Numbered from the stretch's first letter, positions 1-8,150 are shown. The stretch is DNA of 64,000 nucleotides from Subtercola boreus (GCF_003399645.1 NZ_NBXD01000014.1:248001-312000), one strand, 5' to 3'. A program made the numbers and translations. Notes: a model not told the origin generated them from the sequence alone.

Positions 1-1
1 A

Positions 2-355
2 ATCGGCGGACTCTTCTTTCGCAGCCGCGACCCCGAGGCGCGGGCGGCCTGGTACCTCGAGCACCTCGGCATCGAGGCGGGGGGCGCCGGAGTCTGGCAG
101 CAGGATGCCGGCGCGACCGTCTTCGCCCCCTTCGCGGCCGACAGTGACTATTTCGCCCGAGACCAGCCGTTCATGCTCAACCTCCGCGTTGCAGATCTCG
201 ATGCGGTGGTGGCGCCGCTCGAGGCGGCAGGGGTGGCCGTTGAACGCCGCGCCGAGTGGGAAGGGGAGTACGGGCGCTTCGCGCGCATCCACGACCCGGA
301 GGGGCTGCCGATCGAGCTGTGGGAGCCGCCGGCGGATGCCGAGGGCAGCTGCTGA
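2..355 (+). CDS. VOC (glyoxalase/bleomycin-resistance) family protein, 5' end outside window
   Basis: The open frame runs in from the left edge and ends in TGA. The visible ~117 residues read as one vicinal-oxygen-chelate module: a beta-alpha-beta start (GLFFRSRDPEARAAWYLEHLGI), a central MLNLRVADLDAVVAPLEAAGV helix-strand pair, and a C-terminal DPEGLPIELWEP motif in which the Glu of IELWEP is the usual metal ligand position. VOC proteins include glyoxalases, dioxygenases and resistance proteins, and the substrate cannot be told from this fragment. An internal ATG lies at 173, but homology begins well before it, so the true start lies upstream of the window. Confidence 0.85.
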   Translation: MGGLFFRSRDPEARAAWYLEHLGIEAGGAGVWQQDAGATVFAPFAADSDYFARDQPFMLNLRVADLDAVVAPLEAAGVAVERRAEWEGEYGRFARIHDPEGLPIELWEPPADAEGSC

Positions 356-393
356 ACCCCTACGCGGTGCAGGGCCAGGGCTGATCGGATCGG

Positions 394-410
394 GTGCCCT
401 CGCCGGGCAC
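394..410. terminator. Hairpin between convergent genes
   Basis: GTGCCC (394-399) and GGGCAC (405-410) form a 6-bp stem with a 5-nt loop between the end of the VOC gene and the end of the permease gene on the other strand. No T-run follows, as is common for actinobacterial terminators. The function is inferred from position. Confidence 0.4.
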
Positions 411-412
411 GC

Positions 413-1456
413 TCAGGCGAGTTGCTGGCGGGGGATGACCACCTGTTTGACGATGATCAGGATGGCGGCCGTGACGGGAACCGCGACCAGGGCGCCGAGA
501 ACGCCCAGCAGCGTGCCGCCGATGAGCGCGCCGATCACGACCAGGATGCCGGGCACATCCACCGCCCGGCTCATGACCTTCGGGCTGAAGTAGTAGGCCT
601 CGACCTGCATGTAGACCAGGAAATAGACGCCGATGGCGATCGCGGTCACGGGCGAGACCGACAGGGCGATCAGCGTCACCAGCACGGCGCTCACGATCGT
701 GCCGACGAGTGGGATGAGGGCCAGCAGGAACGCGATCACGGCGAGCACCCCGGCGAACGGCACCCCGATGATGGTCATCGCGATGAACCCGAGCACCCCG
801 TTGGAGGCGGCGAGGATCACCTGCCCGATGGTGTATTTGCCCACCGAGGTGACGATCTGCTCGGTGATGGCCTCGAACCCACTGCGCTTCGTGGCGGGGA
901 TGAGCAGGTAGAGCGACTTCTTCGAAGCGTCGAGTGAGCCCAGGAAGAACAGGGCGAGGATGACGATGGTGATCGTGCCGAAGACCCCGCCGATGATGTT
1001 GCTGCCGACCTCCACGAGGCCGCCGCCGAGGGCCAGCAGGTTCTGCGGGTCGCTGAGGAACTGGCCGAGGGAGGCCGAGATGGCCTTCAGGTCGATGACG
1101 CCGCCGACCGAGGAGTTCAGTGCGCTGAACCAGGGCTGGCTGCCGAGGCCTTCGACAGAGGTGGGGAGTGAGGAGATGAGTGCCGCGCCCTCGGTGATGG
1201 CGACGGGAACGACGAGGAAGAGCATCCCGACCAGGATGAGCACGAAGGCCGCGAACACGATGGTGATCGCCCAGACGCGCTTGACACCTCGCCGCTCGAT
1301 GGCCCGCACGACGGGGTCGAGCCCGAGCCCGATGAACAGCGCCGCCGCGAGGTAGACGAGAACGGTGGCGATCGACGAGACCGCCAGCCCGAGCAGAAGC
1401 GCCAGGAGCCCGCCGAGGGTGAGGAGGAATCCCGTTTTGACCGCGCCGGTTCTCAC
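413..1456 (-). CDS. AI-2E family transporter (PerM/YdiK-like permease)
   Basis: A 347-residue polytopic membrane protein with about seven to eight hydrophobic segments. It begins with two closely spaced helices (TGFLLTLGGLLALLLGLAVS) followed by the family signature GLDPVVRAIERRGVKR. Near the C-terminus are the conserved helices ALIPLVGTIVSAVLVTLIAL and PGILVVIGALIGGTLLGVLGALVAVPVTAA. The family (TqsA/PerM/YdiK) exports small solutes, and only some members export autoinducer-2, so the substrate is unknown. The gene lies 3 nt downstream of the Ntn hydrolase gene on the same strand and may be cotranscribed with it. Confidence 0.85.
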   Translation of the reverse strand: MRTGAVKTGFLLTLGGLLALLLGLAVSSIATVLVYLAAALFIGLGLDPVVRAIERRGVKRVWAITIVFAAFVLILVGMLFLVVPVAITEGAALISSLPTSVEGLGSQPWFSALNSSVGGVIDLKAISASLGQFLSDPQNLLALGGGLVEVGSNIIGGVFGTITIVILALFFLGSLDASKKSLYLLIPATKRSGFEAITEQIVTSVGKYTIGQVILAASNGVLGFIAMTIIGVPFAGVLAVIAFLLALIPLVGTIVSAVLVTLIALSVSPVTAIAIGVYFLVYMQVEAYYFSPKVMSRAVDVPGILVVIGALIGGTLLGVLGALVAVPVTAAILIIVKQVVIPRQQLA

Positions 1457-1459
1457 CGG

Positions 1460-2395
1460 TCAGTACACCAGCGCGGCGGGTACGAGCAGACCCGTCACGT
1501 CACCGACGAGGTGCTCGGCCCGGGGGTTCATCGAGAGCACCTCGGTCTGCGCCGCGAGTTCGGGCAGCTCGGCCCAGATCACGTTCGGGCTGGTGGTCGA
1601 CCAGAAGTAGTACGTCAGGTTCGTCAGGTCGGAGGCCGAGTGCCACCAGGTCGGATAGATGCCCCCGTCGTCGTAGGGCGCACCGGCCGGAACGGCGACG
1701 TTCTGCGACACTTGCAGTACCCCGGCGACGGTCTGCTCGAGGTTCCGAGGTTCGGGCAGGTAGTGCCGAAAGTAGCTCGCCCGCACGAACCGGTCGGCCG
1801 AGGTGATGTCGCCGGGCGGCGGCAGCTCGCCGCCGAACGGTCGGTAGCGGGCCCGGTTCGCGAGCTGCTCGTCGAACGTGGGGGAGTTGGCCATCACCGT
1901 GAACTCCGCGCCGTGGTGCACAACCATCTCGCCGTTGATCGGTTCGAAGATCGCCGAGTCTCCCGAGGCATCCTCGATCGCGATGTGTGCGCCCATGTAC
2001 TGGCCGCGGATGGGCGGGGCGATGATGCGGATGTCTGCCACGTGCTCGACGGCATCGGCGACGGTGTCGAAATGGTCGAGCAGATACTGCACCCACATCG
2101 CCAGGCTGACGGTCGCCCGGGCGTCTTCGGCCTCGGGCTCGACGTCGTAGAGGAAGAGCGCGTGGGCCGCCAACCCCTTCTCGTTCATTCCGTCGACCGT
2201 GCCGATCTGCCACATACTGAGCGCGACGCTCGCGTACACCGAGGTCCAGGTGGCGGCATCGGCCTGCGGACCGCCCACCCGTTCAAGACCCGCGGGGTAG
2301 AACCACAGGTCGGGCTCGTCGCTGACCGCCCAGTCCATGCTGCGGGAGGCCACCTTGGCGATCGGGTTGTCGTTCCAGAAGACGCGAGTACACAT
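1460..2395 (-). CDS. Linear amide C-N hydrolase, choloylglycine hydrolase / penicillin V acylase family
   Basis: 311 residues with an N-terminal MCTR. Removal of Met1 would expose Cys2 as the Ntn nucleophile. Arg18 and Asp21 in SRSMDW, Asn71 in GMNEKGL and Asn170 in VMANSP match the catalytic and oxyanion positions of bile-salt hydrolases and penicillin V acylases. The family cleaves linear amides such as conjugated bile acids, penicillin V or N-acyl-homoserine lactones. In a likely environmental actinobacterium the last two are more plausible than bile salts (inference). There is no signal peptide, so the enzyme is probably cytoplasmic. The start is fixed by the Cys2 requirement. Confidence 0.88.
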   Translation of the reverse strand: MCTRVFWNDNPIAKVASRSMDWAVSDEPDLWFYPAGLERVGGPQADAATWTSVYASVALSMWQIGTVDGMNEKGLAAHALFLYDVEPEAEDARATVSLAMWVQYLLDHFDTVADAVEHVADIRIIAPPIRGQYMGAHIAIEDASGDSAIFEPINGEMVVHHGAEFTVMANSPTFDEQLANRARYRPFGGELPPPGDITSADRFVRASYFRHYLPEPRNLEQTVAGVLQVSQNVAVPAGAPYDDGGIYPTWWHSASDLTNLTYYFWSTTSPNVIWAELPELAAQTEVLSMNPRAEHLVGDVTGLLVPAALVY

Positions 2396-2421
2396 GAGCA
2401 GATCCTAGGAGTACCGAACCC

Positions 2422-2435
2422 CACCCGTTCGGGTG
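2422..2435. terminator. Perfect 6-bp hairpin with 2-nt spacer
   Basis: CACCCG-TT-CGGGTG lies in the 85-bp gap between the MFS gene (upstream on this strand) and the amide hydrolase gene. It could terminate MFS transcription or act as a small operator. Neither role can be shown from sequence. Confidence 0.3.
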
Positions 2436-2480
2436 ACACACCCATCCGAAACGCCGACTTCAGGGGGCCTCCGCTGGGCC

Positions 2481-3683
2481 TCAGTGTCGGGGAGGGGTGG
2501 CCAGGGAGCGGGCGGCGACCAGCGCACAGAGCGTGCAGGCGGCCGCGGTGGCGACCAGCAGCATCCACATCGGGGCCACCGCGGTCAGCCCGGCGAGAAT
2601 TGCGGGCAGCACGAACCCGGCGTAGGTGAGGGAGTAGTACACCGCCGTCAGACCGGCGAGGTCATCCGGCGCCGCCATCGCCTGCACGGCGGTCAACCCC
2701 GACACCATCGCGAGGCCGTAGCCGACGCCGAACACCGGCGCGGCGAGGAGCACGGCCCCGAGCTGCTGCGAGGTCGCAGCCGGGATGAGCAGCAGTGCCC
2801 CGGCGGCGGTGAGCCCGGCGCCCACCAGCCCGGCACGCCCCCGGAGCGCTCCGAGGATCGGCCCCGACACGAACTGGGCTGCCCAGCCGAAGCTCAGGGT
2901 GATGACCGTGACGAGGGTGGCGAAGCCCACCGCGAACCCGGCCGTTGCGCCTCCGACGAGACTGGGCCCGACGGCGAACGACAGGGCGGGGGCGGCGAAC
3001 ACCCAGGGCGCGAGGGGGAGCACCACCCCGACGAACCGGGCGCGCGCGGCCTTCGGTACCCGCAGGTCGCCGAGCAGGCTCGGGCCGCCGGTCTGGCGCG
3101 CGCGGGTCTCGGTGGCCCCGAGCAGAACCGCGAACGCGACGGCGCTCGCCGCGATCTGCACGAGGTAGGGCAACACCTGGGAGAACGGCGCCCACTGCGC
3201 GAGGGCTCCGCCGACACCGGCACCGCCGCCGAATCCGATGGTCAGAACAGCGGATGCTCGCCGGGCACCCGCCTCGGCCCGGCCGCCTCTCACCGAGAGT
3301 TCCTTGATCCACGACGTACCGACCACCATGCCCGCGGCGACGCTCAGTCCGCTGACGAAGCGGCCGGCTCCGAGGCCCGCCAGCTCCTGGCCCGAGGTCG
3401 CCAGGATGGCGCTGCCCACCATCCCGAGAATGAGGCCAGCGAGCAGCACGGGTTTCCGCCCATATCGGTCGGACCACGAGCCCGACAGCGCGAACCCGGG
3501 AACGATCCCGAGTACGTAGACGGCCAGCAGGATGTTCACCTGCACCTGGCTGAACCCGTCGACCTGCCGGTAGAGCTGCAGCAGGGGGAGGAACTGATTG
3601 CCGCCCCAGCCCAGCACGATCATGGCGGGAGCGACAGCGAGCCAGTCGCGCTCGCCGCCGGCGGCCCGCGGCGCTGTTCTCAC
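2481..3683 (-). CDS. MFS transporter
   Basis: 400 residues with about 12 predicted membrane helices and the motif-A-like loop SGSWSDRYGRKPVLLAG between helices 2 and 3, which defines the major facilitator superfamily. The charged-residue pattern resembles drug or metabolite exporters, but no substrate-specific motif is recognisable. The start at MRTAPRAAGGERDW gives a short cytoplasmic N-terminus. It is followed by the amide hydrolase gene 85 nt downstream on the same strand. Whether they cooperate, for example by exporting a cleaved product, is unknown. Confidence 0.85.
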   Translation of the reverse strand: MRTAPRAAGGERDWLAVAPAMIVLGWGGNQFLPLLQLYRQVDGFSQVQVNILLAVYVLGIVPGFALSGSWSDRYGRKPVLLAGLILGMVGSAILATSGQELAGLGAGRFVSGLSVAAGMVVGTSWIKELSVRGGRAEAGARRASAVLTIGFGGGAGVGGALAQWAPFSQVLPYLVQIAASAVAFAVLLGATETRARQTGGPSLLGDLRVPKAARARFVGVVLPLAPWVFAAPALSFAVGPSLVGGATAGFAVGFATLVTVITLSFGWAAQFVSGPILGALRGRAGLVGAGLTAAGALLLIPAATSQQLGAVLLAAPVFGVGYGLAMVSGLTAVQAMAAPDDLAGLTAVYYSLTYAGFVLPAILAGLTAVAPMWMLLVATAAACTLCALVAARSLATPPRH

Positions 3684-3745
3684 CCCATCAGCCTAGGGCA
3701 GGGCCGCGGTGGGCTCAGCCGCGTCGACGTCCCGCGCAGGGGGAC

Positions 3746-4072
3746 TCAGGCGGGGGAGCCGCCGGCGGACACGTACGACCAGAGTTCACTGCTGACGCCG
3801 ACGTGCGCGGGGGCGGGCTGGCCGGAGCGCTCGGCTTCACTTCTGTGACCGTGGCCGAAGGCGGGGGAGTTCACCCAGGCCTGGAAGGAGTCTTCGTCGC
3901 TCCACCGGGTGACGACGAGCCAGGTGGTGCGATCATCCGTCGGCTTCATCAGTTCGAAACCCTCGAAGCCGGCCTGGCCGTCGACGGCACCGGCGCGCGC
4001 GGCGAAACGGTGGGCGAGCTCGTCGCCGCTGTCGGGAGCGACGGTGATCGCGTTGATCTTGATGACGGTCAC
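3746..4072 (-). CDS. MhuD/IsdG-like haem-degrading monooxygenase (antibiotic biosynthesis monooxygenase fold)
   Basis: 108 residues. The N-terminus TVIKINAI and the segment VVTRWSDEDSFQAWVNSPAF resemble mycobacterial MhuD. Asn7, Trp66 and histidines at 74 and 76 fall where that family has its distal Asn, distal Trp and proximal haem-binding His. The family opens haem with O2 and releases iron, giving mycobilin or staphylobilin instead of biliverdin. No haem-uptake genes lie beside it. The 5' side borders a long lower-GC gap. Assignment to the ABM fold is firm; haem degradation is inferred from the matching residues. Confidence 0.82.
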   Translation of the reverse strand: MTVIKINAITVAPDSGDELAHRFAARAGAVDGQAGFEGFELMKPTDDRTTWLVVTRWSDEDSFQAWVNSPAFGHGHRSEAERSGQPAPAHVGVSSELWSYVSAGGSPA

Positions 4073-4589
4073 GGGGATTCATCCATTCTGCGAGACGGCG
4101 TACGCGTGGGTGTCATCATCGCATCCGTGGCTGGCATGATGCCGTCGGAGGCATGTCTAGTGTGATCGCCCCCCCCGCAGTTTACGCAGTCTCGATATTT
4201 CGGGACTTCTCGTGGTTACTTGTGTCCAGGCTCCGATTACTTCTTTGCCGACCGTTCGGGCAGCTCGTGGACGCAGGGGTATCGCGGCGCCTGAACTTCG
4301 GACATTCCCTGAAATGCTGCACTGGATTTGTAATCGCTTAGTTGATTCATACTCAGTCTAAACCAACGGGCTTTCTACCTTTGGAGCGGCGCCTTCTACG
4401 GTTCGGGGCGGCCAGTGCACATTCAATGCGAGGAGAAATCACTTTGCTGCTGTGCTCTCGTTTACCTGACTCGACAGCCGGATGCGCCGAGGCAGGGCGA
4501 CCATGCTTTTCTGGTGCCCTTCATGGAACCTCGGCGATAGCGCTCGTCTTCCATTCGCAGGAAAACTGAACACGAGTTATACTCGTTTT
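4073..4589. other. Gene-poor, lower-GC intergenic stretch
   Basis: 517 bp with no supportable coding sequence. It holds T-rich and A-rich runs that contrast with the flanking GC-rich genes. Open frames inside it are short and lack recognisable protein patterns. No tRNA, direct repeat or transposase remnant was recognised. It may be a relic of an inserted or decayed segment. Confidence 0.5.
4572..4586. promoter_or_regulatory. Inverted repeat just upstream of a small membrane-protein ORF
   Basis: ACGAGT-TAT-ACTCGT, with 6-bp arms, ends 3 nt before the proposed ATG at 4590. It could be an operator or a hairpin limiting ribosome access. No Shine-Dalgarno sequence is visible between it and the ATG. 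Confidence 0.3.
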
Positions 4590-4805
4590 ATGTGGATCTT
4601 GCGGGCGATTGCGCTCTGCGTCGCGGCGGTCGGGGTGTGGCTTGACTTCACGGCCCCTTCCGACGCGATGGGGATTTTCTTGGTTGACGATCTAGGTCAA
4701 CTCCCGCCGGGGTTCTGGCAGCCTGTGCTTGGAACTTTCCTTGTGATCCTGGCGATCTTTATCTTCTTCCAGACATTACCGAGGCTGCATGACAAGGATC
4801 GCTGA
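4590..4805 (+). CDS. Small two-helix membrane protein, hypothetical
   Basis: 71 residues starting MWILRAIALCV. Two hydrophobic segments (about residues 2-20 and 44-66, the second in VLGTFLVILAIFIFFQTL) are separated by a polar loop containing DDLGQLPPG. I do not recognise the family. The frame is open further upstream, but that part looks non-coding, so the ATG at 4590 was chosen. No ribosome binding site is evident, which lowers confidence. It lies alone in the lower-GC stretch between the MhuD-like gene and the lipoprotein gene. Confidence 0.45.
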   Translation: MWILRAIALCVAAVGVWLDFTAPSDAMGIFLVDDLGQLPPGFWQPVLGTFLVILAIFIFFQTLPRLHDKDR

Positions 4806-4863
4806 AGTAACCACTTCACGGGGCTCGATCATTCGCAGCGGATGCGAAAACACAAAACATTTG

Positions 4864-4884
4864 TTGACATAATGTGCATTATCA
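4864..4884. promoter_or_regulatory. TTGACA box overlapping a palindrome resembling an antitoxin-type operator
   Basis: TTGACA (4864-4869) runs into ATAATG-TG-CATTAT, a perfect 6-bp inverted repeat around a 2-nt centre. Short AT-rich palindromes embedded in promoters are typical operators of small DNA-binding antitoxins. No intact toxin or antitoxin gene lies next to it, so it may be a leftover. The function is inference. Confidence 0.35.
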
Positions 4885-4899
4885 GCGCACGGGTCAGCT

Positions 4900-5541
4900 T
4901 CAGCCGAGGGCGAGCTGCACGGCTTTCGATCCGGTGTAGTCGCCGGGATCGCCGTCGAAGACCAGACGGTCGGGCCCGGCCTCGCCGGCGAAGACATTCA
5001 CCGAGCAGGCGACGTTGATGACGTCTCGGTTCTCGAACTGGCCGGTGGGCCGATCGGTGCATTTCTCATATTCATCGGGCACGAGCAGGGTGTTGCCGGT
5101 GTCGCCGGTGGCCGAGTTGAGGGCCGAGACGCGCTGGATGGGGCTCGAGTTCTCGGAACCCTCCAGCAGCACCCACGAATAGTTCACGTAGTAGGGCGTG
5201 CCGGTTGTGCTGTCGCTCGTACCGTTCATGACCTGCACGTCGGCGAGGTCATCCGGGCTGCCCTGTCGAACGGCGCCGGAACGGATGGCGATGGTCGTGA
5301 CAGCAGGCGTCTCCGACGAGTCGCTCAGTTCAACGACCGCCCACTCGCCGGCCGGCACGACCGAGCCTGCGGGAGTGAGGGCGGCGGCGTCGGGCATGTT
5401 CGTGGCCGGGGCAGGTGACGGCCCGCCGAGCGACTCCTCGCGAGCCGTCAGGCCGCTCGAGGAGCACCCGGTGAGCAGGGCGACGGCGGCGCTGGCGGCG
5501 CACGCGACACTCAGAATGCGACGGGAAGGGAGGATCTGCAC
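4900..5541 (-). CDS. Secreted lipoprotein, hypothetical
   Basis: 213 residues with a GTG start. A basic N-terminus (MQILPSRR), a hydrophobic stretch and the lipobox LTGC (Cys26) mark a lipid-anchored protein exposed outside the membrane. After a Ser/Pro/Ala linker the mature domain has beta-rich sequence with single Cys residues in EKCTD and NVACSV that could form a disulfide. I do not recognise a named family. It lies downstream of a truncated sensor-kinase-like gene on the same strand, and whether they are functionally linked is unknown. Confidence 0.7.
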   Translation of the reverse strand: MQILPSRRILSVACAASAAVALLTGCSSSGLTAREESLGGPSPAPATNMPDAAALTPAGSVVPAGEWAVVELSDSSETPAVTTIAIRSGAVRQGSPDDLADVQVMNGTSDSTTGTPYYVNYSWVLLEGSENSSPIQRVSALNSATGDTGNTLLVPDEYEKCTDRPTGQFENRDVINVACSVNVFAGEAGPDRLVFDGDPGDYTGSKAVQLALG

Positions 5542-5593
5542 CCGTCGAGACTAGCGTCGAAGCACGGCGGGCCGAGCGCGCCGAGACGGCCGA

Positions 5594-5623
5594 CCGGCTG
5601 CCCAGGTTCCCCTGCGCAGCCGG
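5594..5623 (-). terminator. 8-bp perfect hairpin after the truncated sensor gene
   Basis: CCGGCTGC (5594-5601) and GCAGCCGG (5616-5623) form a stem with a 14-nt loop in the gap between the sensor-fragment gene and the lipoprotein gene. This fits a terminator separating the two minus-strand genes. There is no U-tract. Confidence 0.35.
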
Positions 5624-5646
5624 CCGGGCCCGGGTTCTCCGGGCGC

Positions 5647-6084
5647 TCAGCCGATCGGCGTCGGGTTCGCGGGGTTCGGCGGCACCGGCAGAGAGCCGCG
5701 GATCTGGTTCTGCGCCTGGCACTGGCTCGTGCAATTGGTGGCTCCGGCGCTCAGTTCGATCGCGTCTTCACCGAGAACGTCGACGGCCTCGGTCGCCGCC
5801 CGGTCGCCCGAGAGCAGGGCGTCGGTGAGCGCGGGCTGCACGAAAGCCTCGGCGATGCGGTCGGCGCGGTCGGCGGCATCCTGAACCGACTCCTGCTCGG
5901 CCAGGCCCCGTGCGGCGACGAGTGCGGCGATGAGCACGGCGGCGATCACGAGAACGGATGCCACGGCCACCCAGATGACGACACGGCGCGGTGTCAGCGG
6001 CCCCGACCGGGCCGCCGTGGCAGCCTCCCGCGGGGCGACGACCGTCAGCCAGGGTACGCGCCGGGCATCGGGGGTGTCGGTCAT
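5647..6084 (-). CDS. Single-pass membrane protein resembling the N-terminal sensor part of a histidine kinase, truncated
   Basis: 145 residues with a GGAGG ribosome site about 10 nt before the ATG. After a cytoplasmic segment there is one membrane helix (VVIWVAVASVLVIAAVLIAALVAA is its core). Next comes a periplasmic start, ESVQDAADRADRIAEAFVQPALTDALLSGD, which closely resembles the region after TM1 in many actinobacterial sensor kinases. Similarity stops at about residue 98 and is replaced by a short Cys/Pro/Asn-rich tail. There is no HAMP, HisKA or ATPase domain and no response regulator nearby. It may be a decayed kinase gene or a stand-alone sensor-like protein. Confidence 0.55.
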   Translation of the reverse strand: MTDTPDARRVPWLTVVAPREAATAARSGPLTPRRVVIWVAVASVLVIAAVLIAALVAARGLAEQESVQDAADRADRIAEAFVQPALTDALLSGDRAATEAVDVLGEDAIELSAGATNCTSQCQAQNQIRGSLPVPPNPANPTPIG

Positions 6085-6150
6085 GACTTCATCCTCCCCC
6101 GAACCGGAGTCACCGGCGGCTTCCGTCGTTCTGCTTTCTGGAATACTTCT

Positions 6151-7989
6151 GTGACTATGAGCATCTTCGACGAGCGCCTCAGTGTTGAGCTCCCCCGTCT
6201 TCAGACCCTCTTTGACGGCATCTACGGCGACGACAGGGCGGCCCGCGCCGAGCTGGCCGCCCTGGTGGACGACCTGCGGCGGTCGTGGGCAGAACGGTCA
6301 CCGGAGCTGAGGCGGCTCGACGACGCGCACGAGGCCGACCCCGTCTGGTTCTCGTCGAACCAGATGCTCGGGGGTGTCTGCTACGTGGACCTGTACGCGG
6401 GAACACTCGAGGGCGTGCGGGCTCGCATCCCCTACTTCAGAGAACTGGGCCTGACGTACCTCCACCTGATGCCACTGTTCCTCGCCCCGGCCGAGAACTC
6501 CGACGGCGGGTACGCGGTCTCGAGCTACCGTGACATCGACCCGGCCCTCGGCACGATGCCCGGGTTCGAGGCGCTTGCAGCAGAGCTTCGCGAGAACGGC
6601 ATCTCGCTCGTCGTCGACTTCGTGTTCAACCACACCTCGAATGAGCACCTCTGGGCGAAGCGGGCGCTCGCCCGCGACCCGCTCTACGAGGACTTCTACC
6701 TCATCTTTCAGGGCCGTGACATGCCCGACCGCTACGAGGCGACGGTGCGCGAGATCTTCCCTGACGATCATCCGGGCTCCTTCGTGCCGCTGCCCGACGG
6801 GCGGTGGGTCTGGGCGACCTTCCACAGCTTCCAGTGGGACCTGAACTACGAGAACCCCGCCGTCTTCCGGGCCATGGCGAACGAGCTGCTGTTCCTCGCG
6901 AACCGCGGGGTGAACATCCTGCGCATGGACGCGGTGGCGTTCATCTGGAAGAAGCTCGGTACGACGAGCGAGAACCTGCCCGAGGCGCACCTACTACTGC
7001 AGGCGTTCAACGCGGTGTGCCGCATCGGCGCGCCGTCGCTGCTGTTCAAGTCGGAGGCCATCGTGCATCCGGATGAGGTTGCCGTGTACATCCGTCCCGA
7101 CGAGTGCCAGCTGAGCTACAACCCGCTGCAGATGGCGCTCATCTGGAACTCGCTCGCGACGCGGGAGGTGAACCTGCTCGCCCAGGCGCTGGAGGAGCGG
7201 CACGCTCTCCCCGCCCACACGGCGTGGGTGAACTATGTGCGCAGCCACGACGACATCGGGTGGACGTTCTCCGACGACGACGCCCGGGTGTTCGGAATCG
7301 ACGGGTTCGAACACCGCCGGTTCCTGAATGCGTTCTACGTCGACCGCTACCCCGGCAGCTTCGCGCGCGGGGTTCCGTTCCAGGACAATCCGCGCACCGG
7401 TGACTGCCGCATCTCCGGAACGACGGCCTCGCTCGCCGGACTGGAAGCGGGCGACCCCGGGGCAGTGAACCGGATCGTGCTGGCTCATTCGATCATCCTG
7501 AGCACCGGCGGCATCCCGCTCATCTACCTGGGCGACGAGGTCGGCCAGCTCAACGACTACGCCTCCCTGGAGCTGCCCGGGCACGCCGGCGACAGCCGCT
7601 GGGTCGGGCGCCCGGCCTACCCCGCCGCGCGCTACCTCGAGCGAACGGATGCGACGACCGAGGCGGGTGCGCTGTACGCCCGTTTTCGACAGCTCATCGA
7701 GACGCGCAAGCGCACCACCGAGTTCGCGGGCGGGCACCTCGTCGCGTTCCACACGCACAATCCGCACGTGCTCGGTTACCAGCGGGGCGCTGTGCTCGTG
7801 CTGGCGAACTTCTCGGAGCATCCCGAGGCTCTGGATGCGGAACGGTTCGGCGCCCTCCCGACCTCCCGGGTCGACCTCGTCACGAACCTCCTCGTCGACC
7901 TCTCCCCCGGTCTCACCCTCGGGCCCCACGAGTTCGTGTGGCTGGGGCCCTCCCCTGCCTTCGCTCCCTCTTCTGCTCCCGCCCTGTAG
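6151..7989 (+). CDS. Amylosucrase-type GH13 alpha-glucosyltransferase / sucrose hydrolase
   Basis: 612 residues if the GTG at 6151 is used; an in-frame ATG two codons later is equally possible. A helical N-domain with LRRLDDAHEADPVWFSSNQMLGGVCYVDLYAG precedes a (beta/alpha)8 barrel. The barrel shows LVVDFVFNHTSNEH, the nucleophile in NILRMDAV (Asp about 260), the acid/base in LFKSEAI (Glu about 302) and the third carboxylate in VRSHDDIGW (Asp about 367). The layout and length fit GH13_4 amylosucrases, which build alpha-1,4-glucan from sucrose and release fructose, or sucrose hydrolases. No signal peptide is seen, so it is cytoplasmic. It is divergent from the sensor-fragment gene with a 66-bp gap. 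Confidence 0.85.
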   Translation: MTMSIFDERLSVELPRLQTLFDGIYGDDRAARAELAALVDDLRRSWAERSPELRRLDDAHEADPVWFSSNQMLGGVCYVDLYAGTLEGVRARIPYFRELGLTYLHLMPLFLAPAENSDGGYAVSSYRDIDPALGTMPGFEALAAELRENGISLVVDFVFNHTSNEHLWAKRALARDPLYEDFYLIFQGRDMPDRYEATVREIFPDDHPGSFVPLPDGRWVWATFHSFQWDLNYENPAVFRAMANELLFLANRGVNILRMDAVAFIWKKLGTTSENLPEAHLLLQAFNAVCRIGAPSLLFKSEAIVHPDEVAVYIRPDECQLSYNPLQMALIWNSLATREVNLLAQALEERHALPAHTAWVNYVRSHDDIGWTFSDDDARVFGIDGFEHRRFLNAFYVDRYPGSFARGVPFQDNPRTGDCRISGTTASLAGLEAGDPGAVNRIVLAHSIILSTGGIPLIYLGDEVGQLNDYASLELPGHAGDSRWVGRPAYPAARYLERTDATTEAGALYARFRQLIETRKRTTEFAGGHLVAFHTHNPHVLGYQRGAVLVLANFSEHPEALDAERFGALPTSRVDLVTNLLVDLSPGLTLGPHEFVWLGPSPAFAPSSAPAL

Positions 7990-8030
7990 CCGCGCCGCAC
8001 AGTGAACATGGCGTGTCTGTGCTGCCGGTC

Positions 8031-8150
8031 AGGAGACCCAGGGGTGACGCAGAGTTCAGCGAACGAGTGGTGATCGACCCGCGACAGCACCGACGGATCT
8101 GCCGAGGCTCGCGCAAGCTCGGAGATGACGTTCGTGTCCAGGATGATCAT
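8031..8150 (-). pseudogene. vapC-type PIN-domain toxin remnant
   Basis: Reading from 8150 on the minus strand, MIILDTNVISELARAS is a canonical PIN-domain start, with the first acidic Asp in LDTN and the second acidic position in SEL. Another ~20 residues still resemble VapC (DPSVLSRVDHHSFAEL). After about residue 37 the similarity ends and the frame runs on as non-PIN sequence into the 3' end of the GH13 gene. The remaining catalytic acidic residues are missing, so the fragment cannot be an active RNase. No antitoxin gene is identifiable. Confidence 0.6.

Noticed and set aside
105-593. Long plus-strand open frame at the left end
   Set aside because: It is a shadow of the VOC fragment and the permease on other frames; composition is Arg/Ser/Pro-rich without any family pattern.
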